From Aureispira sp. CCB-E (lineage in GTDB: Bacteria > Bacteroidota > Bacteroidia > Chitinophagales > Saprospiraceae), in assembly GCF_031326345.1 (NCBI RefSeq), contig NZ_CP133671.1:6731501-6795500 (forward strand): a stretch of 64,000 nt of DNA. The letters are read 5' to 3'. The stretch's first letter is position 1; each line of letters opens with the position of its first letter. Under the pieces are notes generated by a model. It saw only the letters and a program-made list of their open reading frames with translations. It was not told the origin of the DNA and did no database searches. Shown here one piece after another: positions 26,036-34,680 of the stretch. Both the position numbers and the translations under genes were made by a program.

Positions 26036-26078
26036 TCTAAAAACAAGCATCAATCCTAAATGGTCTTGATGCTTGTTT
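26036..26078 (-). terminator. internal terminator or attenuator between the first and second exbD genes
   Basis: A perfect 13-bp stem (26041-26053 with 26066-26078), 12-nt loop, followed on the minus strand by TTTTTAG (T run partly from the stem). It lies between exbD copies 1 and 2 and should stop part of the transcripts. Confidence 0.65.
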
Positions 26079-26116
26079 GATATGATGTACAAACGAATCT
26101 ATAATTTCATACGCAA

Positions 26117-26659
26117 CTAAGTCGATATACTTGTTGGTTCTGCTTCTGAAATTACCAACGGAATTTCGTCTCGTATAGATTTGCGTTCCTTACGGTCTAA
26201 ATCTTCGTAACTACGTCCATATTTGCGTTGAGCAGATTCTTCCCATAGCTCGTTATAAGCTGCTTTTAGTTGATCATAAACACCTACATAAGCTTCATAA
26301 GAAGTTCCATTATCATTCAACAAACTTACCACCGCTAATTTAGGCGAATCGGAAGCATTGGGGTCTTTACCATTATTCATGATAAATTCCTTTAGACGAA
26401 CTTTAATTTCTTTGATATCAGATAAAGGAAGTGGGCGACCACGTACCAACAATTGATTGTTAGCATTGATTTGAACAGCAAATACATTTCGCTTGTTCTT
26501 TTTTTCTGGTGGTGGCGGCTCCTCTACATAAGGCGGCAACAAGACACTAAGTCCCGAATCCGTCTGTATAGTTGTTGTTACCAAAAAGAAGATCAATAAC
26601 AAGAAGGCAATATCTGCCATCGACCCTGCATTGATTTCTGGAATATCTCTTTTAGCCAT
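26117..26659 (-). CDS. ExbD/TolR-family biopolymer transport protein (first copy)
   Basis: 180 aa; membrane helix GSMADIAFLLLIFFLVTTT (about 12-30) with Asp16 as the expected proton-path residue; Pro-rich start of the periplasmic part (YVEEPPPPEKKNK), then the block shared with copy 2 (TSYEAYVGVYDQL, YEDLDRKERKS, PLVISEAEP). 3 bp after the membrane gene upstream. ATG start. Confidence 0.92.
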   Translation of the reverse strand: MAKRDIPEINAGSMADIAFLLLIFFLVTTTIQTDSGLSVLLPPYVEEPPPPEKKNKRNVFAVQINANNQLLVRGRPLPLSDIKEIKVRLKEFIMNNGKDPNASDSPKLAVVSLLNDNGTSYEAYVGVYDQLKAAYNELWEESAQRKYGRSYEDLDRKERKSIRDEIPLVISEAEPTSIST

Positions 26660-26662
26660 AGC

Positions 26663-27211
26663 TTAAGATTGTTTTACTAAATCACGAAGTGCCGCAAAAA
26701 TCATAGCAACAATTGCTAGCAACATCATAACATAGCTAAATTTAATTAATCCATCTGCTGTTTTTAGTTCAGGAGAAGTTGTTACTCCCTCTTGAAGTGC
26801 CACAGGCATTTTTACCATTGTGTTTCCAACTTGCTTTGTTTCCATAGGTATTAACATAGGATCACTTTTAGCCAATTGCTCTGTCAACAAGCCATCTCCC
26901 ATAGAGTAAGTGATAAAGAAAATAACTACCAAAACAGCAAATCCAGCTACCCCTTTGATAGAACCTTTGGGATTTTTTGCCACGTTGATAATTGAAAACA
27001 ACACTACCAAGGCACAAGCAACTATAATCAAGGCATAAGTAGTATACAAACCAAAGTTGAAGATACCTAAGTTATACAACTCCTTTTTACTAGGTGTAAA
27101 CTCTGGAAACCCTCCTAATATAATAGCATACGTTAGAACAGCCAATATAGTACCGGTTCCAAATCCGATGGCTACTCCATATTTTTTGAGAAACTGATAT
27201 GCTCCAGTCAT
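26663..27211 (-). CDS. membrane protein encoded between exbB and exbD, function unknown
   Basis: 182 aa with four predicted helices: about 12-32 (GVAIGFGTGTILAVLTYAII), 53-75, 88-107 and 158-178. There is a short periplasmic loop with KQVGNTMVKMPVALQEG. Its place between exbB and exbD is conserved in Bacteroidota ExbB/D clusters, and it is coupled to exbD copy 1 (3-bp gap), so it is probably part of the complex. No named family is recognised. ATG start. Confidence 0.8.
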   Translation of the reverse strand: MTGAYQFLKKYGVAIGFGTGTILAVLTYAIILGGFPEFTPSKKELYNLGIFNFGLYTTYALIIVACALVVLFSIINVAKNPKGSIKGVAGFAVLVVIFFITYSMGDGLLTEQLAKSDPMLIPMETKQVGNTMVKMPVALQEGVTTSPELKTADGLIKFSYVMMLLAIVAMIFAALRDLVKQS

Positions 27212-27246
27212 AATAATTCTAGATTTTATTAGTTAATCAAAAACAA

Positions 27247-28089
27247 TTATTCTCCTACTTTTGAAGTAGATATATTTCCTTTGTCAATCAAAATGTCGAT
27301 TAAGCTGATAGTAGCATCTTCCATTGAGTTAACCAAACTATCTACTTTTGCAGTAATATAGTTGTAGAAAATTTGTAGAATAATCGCTGTGATCAAACCA
27401 AATACTGTTGTCAAAAGTGCTACCTTAATACCACCCGCAACCATAGAAGGTTGAATATCACCTGCTTTCTCGATAGAATCAAAGGCATCAATCATACCAA
27501 GTACTGTACCCATAAATCCTAACATCGGTGCCAATGCGATAAACAAAGCCAACCAAACTAGTCCTTTTTCCAAAAGTCCCATTTGAACACTACCATTAGA
27601 AATAATTGCTTTTTCTACAGCATCAATGCCATCATCAACACGCTTCAAACCTTGTCCCAATACTTCAGCAGTTGGACCAGGAGTAGCTTTACAGATGTCT
27701 TGAGCATCTTTAATGTTTCCATTAGAAATAGCATTGTCTAGTTCTGCGATCAATTTTTTCGTATTTACAGTTGCCAAACTTAGTGTAATGATACGCTCAA
27801 TAGCAATAGCAAGACCTAAAATTAGACAAATCAATACGATTGCCATGAATTCCCAACCACCATCAATAAAGTTCTTTTTAACAACTTGGTGTAAAGACAT
27901 TTCCACTTCTGGTTCTGCCATTGTTTTTGGCTCTTCAGCTGGCTCCTCTTGAATCAGATCTGGCTCATTAGCCATAGTGTCCTCTACCATAGTAGTAGTG
28001 TCGCCTGGCTCATCTTGAGCTAAAAGAGTATTATTGTACGTGCCTACACTTAAGATAAGTGCAAAAAATAAAACGAAAACCTTTTTCAT
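27247..28089 (-). CDS. MotA/TolQ/ExbB proton channel family protein
   Basis: 280 aa from the ATG at 28089. The frame is open to a TTG 11 codons upstream, but MKKVFVLFFALILSVG forms the usual signal-like first helix of Bacteroidota ExbB. An acidic Asp/Glu/Pro stretch (about 25-62) precedes the first canonical helix (WEFMAIVLICLILGLAIAI, about 81-99). Two further helices of the TolQ/ExbB core follow, with GLVWLALFIALAPMLGFMGTVLG and VALLTTVFGLITAIILQIF, the latter giving the Thr/Glu pore region. Stator of an energy-coupling complex in the inner membrane, partner of the ExbD proteins downstream. 35 bp to the next gene. Confidence 0.93.
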   Translation of the reverse strand: MKKVFVLFFALILSVGTYNNTLLAQDEPGDTTTMVEDTMANEPDLIQEEPAEEPKTMAEPEVEMSLHQVVKKNFIDGGWEFMAIVLICLILGLAIAIERIITLSLATVNTKKLIAELDNAISNGNIKDAQDICKATPGPTAEVLGQGLKRVDDGIDAVEKAIISNGSVQMGLLEKGLVWLALFIALAPMLGFMGTVLGMIDAFDSIEKAGDIQPSMVAGGIKVALLTTVFGLITAIILQIFYNYITAKVDSLVNSMEDATISLIDILIDKGNISTSKVGE

Positions 28090-28258
28090 AACGTAACGAT
28101 GGTTTGCGAAAGTTTTTAACAAAAATTAGATTAGTTTGTACTCTTATCACATTTCATAGTTGTAATGAAATATGACGGTAAATTTATAAAGGTAATATGG
28201 AACCAATCTATGCTCAAGAACGTTTTCTTTTACATATAAGTTGGTTTTTCTTTTTCTA

Positions 28259-28348
28259 TGGCGGAGAGAGCGGGATTCGAACCCGCGGTACCCGCAAAGG
28301 CACACACGCTTTCCAGGCGTGCCCGATCAACCACTCTGGCACCTCTCC
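28259..28348 (-). tRNA. tRNA-Ser (anticodon GGA)
   Basis: Minus strand 90-nt tRNA with an encoded CCA end (28259-28261). Acceptor stem GGAGAGG pairs with TCTCTCC; the anticodon arm CACGCCT-GGA-AAGCGTG reads UCC/UCU serine codons; a long variable arm typical of class II tRNA-Ser and the T-arm GGGTTCGAATCCC are present. Confidence 0.97.
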
Positions 28349-28961
28349 CTGAATATTTATCTGTGTCAAAATAGTTGGTCTATTATTGACACGATGCACA
28401 AAAATTGTAAATAAATAGGACAATACAAAATTTTCTTACGCTAATATCCTATTATTTTCAAAGTTATTCCTGTTTTCTATTTCTAGTCTATACGAATTAA
28501 GGTCTATAGAAATTCTTCTTCTTTTTTGGGTATAAAAATACAGACGTTGGCAATACAGTGTATGAATGCAGAATAGAATGATGTGTGTATGTCATACACT
28601 TCTCTCTACTTCAGATGATTTGCCTTTGTTGGTTGGTTATAATAATCACAGGCTACTGCGTGGTTGTGGGTTCTTGTCTTGCGGTTGCAAAAACTACTAT
28701 TTATTACTTTGTTGGGAGAAGCAATAATACCGTAACCATAAGTAGGTTTTAGGCCACACTATTTATTGGAGCATTTCTTTTCCAACAAATAGTGTATTGC
28801 CAAGATTTAGTTTTCATTGTTCATAGGTGGGTATAAAGGTAGATGCTGCTTTATTTTATTTTGGTGTGCCTGTTAGAAAAAAAATATTAAAAACAAGACA
28901 ACCAATCCCTAAAAATCAACTTAAATACCTCATCACAAACACCTTAACTTTTTTTTTTATT
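28349..28961. other. intergenic, 613 bp, with a large inverted repeat and one repeat core
   Basis: No gene. GGCTACTGCGTGGT at 28650-28664 is a short copy of the dispersed repeat core. At 28756-28770 and 28781-28795 two arms (ACACTATTTATTGGA and complement) form a 14-of-15-bp hairpin with a 10-nt loop but no T tail. A weaker inverted pair AGTGTATG/CATACACT spans 28557-28600. Confidence 0.45.
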
Positions 28962-29783
28962 TTAAATAAAAAAATCAGGCATTAAGTCTTTTTCCAGATT
29001 TACTGCATACTCATCAAGATTCACAATACCTTCTTCTGCCAGTACTTCGTCGTCTATAAAAAAGTTTCCAGTACAAGTTTTGGAATTACGACTTAAGATA
29101 AATCCAGCAGCATCTGCTATAATAGAAGGTTTTCTAGATTGCTCCGCCATTTCTGCTCCACCCAATAAATTTCGAACAGCAGCTGTATCAATAGTCGTTC
29201 TGGGCCACAACGCATTTACACCGATGCCATAGTCCTTGAATTCTTCTGCGTGTCCTAACACACACATACTCATTCCGTATTTTGCCATCGTATAAGCGAC
29301 GTGATTGCCAAACCATTTGGGGTCCATATTTAAAGGTGGCGATAAATTTAAAACGTGTGGATTATTTCCTTTCTTTAAGTGTGGTAAGCACAATTTGGTC
29401 GCCAAAAAAGTACCTCTAGCGTTGACCGAGTGCATCAAATCATAACGTTTCATGCTAACATGCTCTGTTGGAGATAAATTAATAGCACTTGCATTGTTGA
29501 TTAAGATATCAATTCCTCCAAACGTTTCTACAGCCTTATCCACAGCTTTCTGTACAATTTCTTCGCTTCGTATATCCACAACAATAGGCAGTGCTTTGCC
29601 CCCTGCTGCCTCCATTTCTTCAGCAGCCGTATAGATAGTTCCTGGCAATTTAGGGTGCGGTTCAGCTGTTTTTGCTGCAATAACAATATTAGCTCCTTCA
29701 GCAGCCAATTTTAGTCCAATAGCTTTACCTATGCCACGACTAGCTCCAGTAATAAAAACTGTTTTTCCTGTAAATCGATTCAT
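28962..29783 (-). CDS. short-chain dehydrogenase/reductase (HSDL2-like)
   Basis: 273 aa NAD(P)-dependent oxidoreductase. The dinucleotide loop TGASRGIGKAIG (about 12-23), the NNAS motif (96-99), a Ser in the LNLSPP segment (about 146) and the YxxxK pair in HVAYTMAKYG show an intact SDR. The extended stretch KTAEPHPKLPGTIYTAAEEM and ALWPRTTIDTAAVRNLLG match the HSDL2-type SDR group seen in fatty-acid or hydroxyacyl metabolism; the exact substrate is unknown. ATG start, single gene. Confidence 0.88.
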   Translation of the reverse strand: MNRFTGKTVFITGASRGIGKAIGLKLAAEGANIVIAAKTAEPHPKLPGTIYTAAEEMEAAGGKALPIVVDIRSEEIVQKAVDKAVETFGGIDILINNASAINLSPTEHVSMKRYDLMHSVNARGTFLATKLCLPHLKKGNNPHVLNLSPPLNMDPKWFGNHVAYTMAKYGMSMCVLGHAEEFKDYGIGVNALWPRTTIDTAAVRNLLGGAEMAEQSRKPSIIADAAGFILSRNSKTCTGNFFIDDEVLAEEGIVNLDEYAVNLEKDLMPDFFI

Positions 29784-29940
29784 TTTATTTGATTGATGTG
29801 GTGAGAAAATAAGCTTCGCATTAATGTAAAAATAAATTTACAAGAAGTGAATAATATTCGAAAAAAACAATGCCTAGTTAGTTTACCACCAACCTTCCAC
29901 CTTTTCTTATGCAAATATTTTTTAGTTAGTACTTAGATTT

Positions 29941-29992
29941 TAGCTACATTCCTGCTACGTGGTTGGTATAACTTTTTCTGAACGATTGCTTA
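29941..29992 (+). repeat. dispersed intergenic repeat, short copy R3 (gap 29784-30299)
   Basis: TAGCTACATTCCTGCTACGT and then a tail TTCTGAACGATTGCTTA resemble the right end of copies R1 and R2 (TAGCTACACTGCTACTGCGT ... TTTGAACGATTACTTA). The rest of the 516-bp gap is AT-rich and holds no visible gene or promoter consensus. Confidence 0.55.
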
Positions 29993-30299
29993 CAAATCGA
30001 AAAGCAAAAGAAATGCAACTTGTCCATTCTTTTTTTCATAGAACATCTTACCGTTCTTGATTGAGTTTTTTATAAAAAAGATAATTTTATGTCCTGATTT
30101 TGTCCAATCAACGAAAGAAAAGTTATATTATGAGATAAAATTCATGGAACCTTTCGCTCAAAAATAATGGTTATTGGATTAATCAAAAACACGAGTGATT
30201 TGGTTGGTATAAACAATCGAATAAACTATTTAAAGAGAATATTTTTAGAATACGTTAATACCTCTTTATAATCTGCCGTAAACAAAACAATCATCTTAC

Positions 30300-30980
30300 A
30301 TGAAATTAATCGATTCTTTTGGCTTTTTCCTATTTGGGGCTCTTGTTGGTGCATTTTTATATGCCAATTATTTTGGCGCCCCCAAAAAGGTTAAGGATCC
30401 AATGCCTGATATCAACCAACATATTTTGTTAGAGCGTGTCAAAAAAGTAGCTAAATTAATTACAGTTGAAGGTGAATTCTCCAATATTCATCAGTACAAC
30501 GATTCTTATTGGTCGGATATTTCTATTCTCAGAAAGAAAGCTATTATCAAAGTAAACGCACGTGTCTCGGTAGGTTATGACTTAAAAAAGGCTCAATTTG
30601 AAGTGGACGCAGAAAATAAAGTCTTGCGTGTCAAAAATCTCCCTGCTCCTGAAATTTTATCGATTGATCACGACCTTAAGTATTATGATATTCAAGAAGG
30701 GATGTTTAACTCATTTACAGAGGAAGAGTTAACAAGTATTGGGGCGGTCGCCAAACGAAAATTACAAAAAGAAGCGGCACAAGGACCATTAATGGATCAA
30801 GCAAGAGCCGAGGGAATCGAAAGCTTGGAAATTATCAAGCTCTTGGTAGAACAAGCTGGATGGAGATTTGAAGTCCAAAATGATGTCGTTGCTCCTTCCC
30901 CCAGAGAAGAAAAGAAACTTCCTGACTCTATTCACATTGCATTACCTATCCAAAATGGAACAGATAGCATAAAAAATTAA
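30300..30980 (+). CDS. DUF4230 domain protein
   Basis: 226 aa. One membrane helix at the N terminus (about 5-25, with GFFLFGALVGAFLYANYFG), then a domain of unknown function of the DUF4230 type: RVKKVAKLITVEGEFSNI (about 45-62), an invariant-looking Trp-containing stretch WSDISILRKKAIIKVNARVSVGYDL and the helix-rich end EGIESLEIIKLLVEQAGWRFE. Probably anchored to the inner membrane, facing the periplasm; role unknown. ATG start. Same strand as the following HAD gene, 199 bp away. Confidence 0.85.
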   Translation: MKLIDSFGFFLFGALVGAFLYANYFGAPKKVKDPMPDINQHILLERVKKVAKLITVEGEFSNIHQYNDSYWSDISILRKKAIIKVNARVSVGYDLKKAQFEVDAENKVLRVKNLPAPEILSIDHDLKYYDIQEGMFNSFTEEELTSIGAVAKRKLQKEAAQGPLMDQARAEGIESLEIIKLLVEQAGWRFEVQNDVVAPSPREEKKLPDSIHIALPIQNGTDSIKN

Positions 30981-31179
30981 CCTAAAATCTTGCTTTTTTC
31001 GGTACTCAAAAGCGATCAACTGTTCGTTCTAAGATTTCAATTTTTATTGAAAACAAGCTGCTTTTTGATTTTATAACCGTATTTTTACACCTTCATCAGT
31101 TAAATCAAGCACAAAAAAGGGATGGAATTAATTCTATTGCTTTCGATTTTCAAATAATTAAAAATCAAAAAAATCAATC

Positions 31180-31605
31180 ATGGACGACAAGCAACTCAAA
31201 AAGTTGGTAGATGAAGAAGGGAACTTAATTAGTCCTACTTTGCCCGAAGACGTAAAAAATTACCTTATTGACATCGACGGAACCATTACAGAGGATGTGC
31301 CTAATGAAGAACCTGAACGAATGGCTACCTGTAAACCATTCCCTGATGCATTAGAAACCCTTAATAAGTGGTATGATGAAGGACATCGCATTTGTTTTTT
31401 TACGTCTAGAACAGAAGCACATCGAGAAGTAACTGAAAAATGGCTTGAAAAAGAAGGATTTAAATACCATAGTTTGTTAATGGGCAAGCCTCGCGGAGGA
31501 AACTATCATTGGATTGATAACCATATGGTAAAGGCAACTCGCTTTAAAGGAAAATTTACCGATCTTATTCTAAAAGAAAAAACGATTGAAGTTTTTAAAG
31601 ATTAG
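31180..31605 (+). CDS. HAD-superfamily phosphatase-like protein
   Basis: 141 aa. Motif I is DIDGTITED with Asp31 and Asp33, motif II FFTSRTE (about 72-78), motif III Lys in MGKPRGG (about 103) and motif IV WIDNH with Asp114. All four HAD motifs are present in a short cap-less form. Likely a small-molecule phosphatase, possibly of a sugar or nucleotide; substrate unknown. Highly charged N terminus. ATG start. Located directly before the rpmH promoter. Confidence 0.88.
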   Translation: MDDKQLKKLVDEEGNLISPTLPEDVKNYLIDIDGTITEDVPNEEPERMATCKPFPDALETLNKWYDEGHRICFFTSRTEAHREVTEKWLEKEGFKYHSLLMGKPRGGNYHWIDNHMVKATRFKGKFTDLILKEKTIEVFKD

Positions 31606-31613
31606 TAGCAAAA

Positions 31614-31644
31614 TTTGCAGAATAAATTTTTATTTCTATCTTTG
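31614..31644 (+). promoter_or_regulatory. rpmH promoter (Bacteroidota type)
   Basis: TTTG (31614-31617), 19-nt spacer, TATCTTTG (31637-31644): an exact match to the Bacteroidota housekeeping-sigma consensus TTTG-N19-TAnnTTTG. Transcription should start near 31651, about 39 nt before the rpmH ATG. Confidence 0.9.
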
Positions 31645-31689
31645 TACCCGCTTTTGAAATAAGACAATAATCTAAAATACAATAGAATA

Positions 31690-31848
31690 ATGAAACGTAC
31701 ATTTCAACCTTCGAATCGCAAACGTAAAAACAAACACGGCTTTCGTGAACGTATGAGTACAAAAAATGGTCGTAAGACTTTGGCTAACCGTCGTAAAAAA
31801 GGACGTAAGCAATTGACTGTTTCTGACGAAAAACGTGGTCTAAAATAA
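31690..31848 (+). CDS. rpmH: 50S ribosomal protein L34
   Basis: 52 aa, beginning [19 protein letters not shown], the L34 signature, and continuing with [16 protein letters not shown]34 binds 23S rRNA at the subunit surface. Slightly longer than the usual 44-50 aa, as in other Bacteroidota, by a short tail SDEKRGLK. It is transcribed as a single gene between its own promoter and terminator; dnaA and rnpA, the usual neighbours of rpmH, are not next to it here. Confidence 0.98.
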   Translation: MKRTFQPSNRKRKNKHGFRERMSTKNGRKTLANRRKKGRKQLTVSDEKRGLK

Positions 31849-31887
31849 TTCTCTACCTTTTAAAAGAATTAGAGATTAAGATAAAGC

Positions 31888-31922
31888 TTCGTCTAACTTA
31901 TTTTGAGTTAGACGAATTTTTT
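31888..31922 (+). terminator. rho-independent terminator after rpmH
   Basis: A perfect 11-bp stem (31888-31898 with 31906-31916), 7-nt loop and a T6 tail. Confidence 0.92.
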
Positions 31923-32012
31923 AGTTTGTAGTCAATTCATTTACTTGCTTTGATAGGCAATCACTTCTACACATTAAGCCACATTAAGCAGTTTTGCGAT
32001 TGAGCATCAACG

Positions 32013-32447
32013 CTACTCTAACGTTTCTTTTGTTATGTGTATTAGCCACCGACGGTTTTCTTTCCTTAAAGTCAAGGGCGCTGTACTGGAAACACCATTC
32101 TCATCACAACAAACTTGACAAGTTGCTGTTTCTGCACTCCCCTTCTCTCCAAGCAAGCAGGTTGCTTTTTTAAGATATTTCAATTGCAATGCTCCTTCTT
32201 CCTTTGCTGCTCGTTGTTCTTCTTCTGGCAATAAATCATGAAGATTTTGAAGCATACTAAGTACTTTTATGGTTTCAGATGTTCCCAACTGTTTGGCACG
32301 TTCGTAGTCATTATTTGCCAATGCTTTGTAAAAAGCAAGGGTAACACTTTTAGGATTTTTATAATTTACCTTTTTCGAACCAGCACAAGCGCCAAACAAT
32401 AGAAGAAACAATAGATAAACTTTTCCTTTATTCAAAAATTGATTCAC
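32013..32447 (-). CDS. lipoprotein with a DUF4878-like domain
   Basis: 144 aa from a GTG at 32447. The longer frame opens with TTG at 32504, which would give a 20-residue basic prefix before the signal; the GTG gives a normal lipoprotein signal (KGKVYLLFLLLFGAC). After Cys come the segments YKNPKSVTLAFYKALANNDYERAKQLGT and MLQNLHDLLPEE, the pattern of DUF4878-type small lipoproteins ('number of residues per copy' NTF2-like fold). Probably outer-membrane or periplasmic, no known role. 113 bp downstream of the NlpC/P60 gene. Confidence 0.7.
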   Translation of the reverse strand: MNQFLNKGKVYLLFLLLFGACAGSKKVNYKNPKSVTLAFYKALANNDYERAKQLGTSETIKVLSMLQNLHDLLPEEEQRAAKEEGALQLKYLKKATCLLGEKGSAETATCQVCCDENGVSSTAPLTLRKENRRWLIHITKETLE

Positions 32448-32560
32448 AGTTATTTTTTTAATCCTTCCTTGCAGTACTATCTTATTTCGTTTTATTATTA
32501 GCAATATCTATATTATTTCACAAAGTTTTCTAATCTCAAGACGTACCCTGTAAGCTGCCT

Positions 32561-33169
32561 CTAAACAACTCGTCTAGCTTTTATGTAAGCACGAACCCAA
32601 TAGTTAATCCCCATAGATGTCTCCATAATCCCTCTACTACTAGAAGCATGTATAAATCGAATGGCATCAGGATTGCTAGTATCCGTTACAATTCCGACAT
32701 GATTGATTCGTCCTGGAGTACCCGTTGCAAAAAAGACCAAATCCCCAGGCTGCAATTGTGATTTAGCAACCGACTGTCCAATCAATGCTTGATCTCTAGA
32801 TACTCGTGGCAAGTTTAGCCCTATCGCTTTGAAACTAGTCTGTGTAAACCCAGAGCAATCCATTCCACTACGAGAAATGCCTCCTGTTCGATAAGGTACA
32901 CCATAATAAGATCGAGCTGTTTTTAACAATGCATCAATTTTAAGCTTTCTTGCATTCACGGTACTACCCGAATTATTGCCTCCCGAACCAACAACATCTG
33001 TCGTGTCTCCAATTACAGGATTCGTGTTGGTAGTTGTACCTCCAGATCGCTTTTTTGATAACTCTTGCAAGAAAACTGCAAACTCTTTCTCATAACGGCG
33101 AAGATCCACTACTGCACTAATTTTTCTACCTTGATTGTCATAAATAAATTGTATGCCTCTTAATCGCAT
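32561..33169 (-). CDS. NlpC/P60 family protein with an antitoxin-like N-terminal segment
   Basis: 202 aa. The C-terminal domain (about 75-200) is an NlpC/P60 cysteine peptidase: Cys in GMDCSGFTQ (about 106), His in INHVGIV (about 158) and a second His in FIHASSS (about 171). These usually cleave peptidoglycan stem peptides. No signal peptide precedes it; instead the first 40 residues, IQFIYDNQGRKISAVVD and LRRYEKEFAVFLQEL, resemble the start of Phd/YefM-type antitoxins, joined by a Ser/Gly/Thr linker. Either it is a cytosolic enzyme of unusual fusion type or the N terminus serves another purpose; both are inference. ATG start; promoter at 33249-33280. Confidence 0.82.
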   Translation of the reverse strand: MRLRGIQFIYDNQGRKISAVVDLRRYEKEFAVFLQELSKKRSGGTTTNTNPVIGDTTDVVGSGGNNSGSTVNARKLKIDALLKTARSYYGVPYRTGGISRSGMDCSGFTQTSFKAIGLNLPRVSRDQALIGQSVAKSQLQPGDLVFFATGTPGRINHVGIVTDTSNPDAIRFIHASSSRGIMETSMGINYWVRAYIKARRVV

Positions 33170-33695
33170 GTTTTCTTAATTTTGTGAAGTAATAATAAAA
33201 TAGTTCTCTAACAATTTTTTGATTCTATAATCAACGCAATAATAAATACAAAGATACAATCATTTGTCTCGTATATCAACCTCTAACACTTTTCTAGACT
33301 CTTAACCTACAAAAGATAGATTTGCCAAAGAACAATTGGAGTTTATTTGATCATAAACCTCTTTAATCGTTTTTAAATGTAATGGCTTTTTGATGAAAAA
33401 AAAAATATTTTTATTCGTTGTTCGTCTAGTACTCCATTATTTTTTCTATTTTCCATTCTAATTGCCTTTTACCAAACGTTGGTTTGTATGAAGATGACAA
33501 AAAATAATTGCCTTCATCAAGATTTTGGACATGAGTTTTATAATATTTTATGTTATACCAATGGTTGGTAGTTTGCTAATGACCATTTTGCTTTTAGCAA
33601 ATCATTGATTTTATCCATTTCATCCGAGAATTCACTTTGAGGTTATCTATATAGATTGCTATTATTAAGGGTAACTTCAGTATAAGCAATAGACT
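33170..33695. other. intergenic, 526 bp, divergent promoters
   Basis: Contains the promoter of the NlpC/P60 gene on the minus strand. The plus-strand half, leading to yicC, is AT-rich with no obvious consensus. A 22-codon frame at 33393 is too poor to call. Confidence 0.45.
33249..33280 (-). promoter_or_regulatory. promoter of the NlpC/P60 gene
   Basis: On the minus strand GTTG (33277-33280), a 20-nt spacer and TATCTTTG (33249-33256): a good Bacteroidota -33/-7 pair. The transcript would start near 33242, about 75 nt before the ATG. Confidence 0.75.
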
Positions 33696-34568
33696 ATGTT
33701 ATACTCCATGACGGGTTTTGGCCGTGCAGAAAAAACAACTCCCTCTCAGCGTATTGTTGTAGAAATCAAGAGCATCAACAGCAAGAGTTTTGATTTACGT
33801 ACTAGGATATCTACGCAATATCAAAGTAAAGAGATCGAATTGCGTAAGCTAATCAATAACAACCTAATACGTGGCAAAGTTGACTTAACTTTGACAGTTG
33901 AAAACACACTGGAAAATGACCATGCTATTAATAAACAGGCTTTTAATAATTATTACACCGACTTGATGGAGTTGGCTGATGTACACAATATTAGTAATGG
34001 TGATTTGTTATACACGATTACTCGCTTACCTGGTGTTATTGTTCAAAATAATGACGAAATAGATGAGAATGCATGGGAACTTATTTTAGAAGTAGTAGAG
34101 GAAGCCTTGACTGCATTAAATGATTTTAGAGCAGAAGAAGGCAATGCGACCTTAGAAGATATTCAATCTCACATTGATAATATTGCTCAATTGCTAGAAG
34201 AAGTTGATCCTGCCGAAGAGGAAAGAATTGAAAAAATTAGAACTCGGTTGCTATCTAGTTTAGAGCAATTACAGGTCAAAGGCAAGGTAGACGAGAATCG
34301 GTTGGAACAAGAGATGATTTATTATTTAGATAAATTTGATCTCAACGAAGAAAAGGTTCGGCTGCAACAACATTGTGCTTATTTTGTAGAAGAACTAGAA
34401 AAGGAGGTAAAAGCCAAAGGGAAAAAGTTAAATTTTATTTTGCAAGAAATTGGCAGAGAAATCAATACCCTTGGCTCCAAAGCTAATTCTGCCACCATTC
34501 AACGTTTGGTCATTCAGATGAAAAATCAAGCAGATAAAATTAAAGAGCAATTGGCTAATATTTTATAA
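33696..34568 (+). CDS. yicC: YicC family endoribonuclease
   Basis: 290 aa, the normal length. It starts with the family signature MLYSMTGFGRAE (1-12) and carries VEIKSINSKSFDLRTRIS (about 22-39), the LTLTVE strand and the C-terminal KLNFILQEIGREINTLGSKAN (about 248-268), the conserved metal-binding/catalytic block of YicC/YloC proteins. Members cleave specific small and unstructured RNAs. ATG start. It lies 112 bp before the channel gene on the same strand but has no clear functional tie to it. Confidence 0.95.
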   Translation: MLYSMTGFGRAEKTTPSQRIVVEIKSINSKSFDLRTRISTQYQSKEIELRKLINNNLIRGKVDLTLTVENTLENDHAINKQAFNNYYTDLMELADVHNISNGDLLYTITRLPGVIVQNNDEIDENAWELILEVVEEALTALNDFRAEEGNATLEDIQSHIDNIAQLLEEVDPAEEERIEKIRTRLLSSLEQLQVKGKVDENRLEQEMIYYLDKFDLNEEKVRLQQHCAYFVEELEKEVKAKGKKLNFILQEIGREINTLGSKANSATIQRLVIQMKNQADKIKEQLANIL

Positions 34569-34680
34569 GGACTACTGGTACACCATTGGTTACTACAGAT
34601 GTTTACAATACACGCAATGAACTATTGTTGCCAGTGAACCGTGCTAAAAACTTCCTACTTATAAGTTGAAAAAAGTAAGC

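Noticed and set aside
33393-33461. 22-codon hydrophobic frame (MKKKIFLFVVRLVLHYFFYF...).
   Set aside because: Poly-A/T low complexity; no promoter or terminator.
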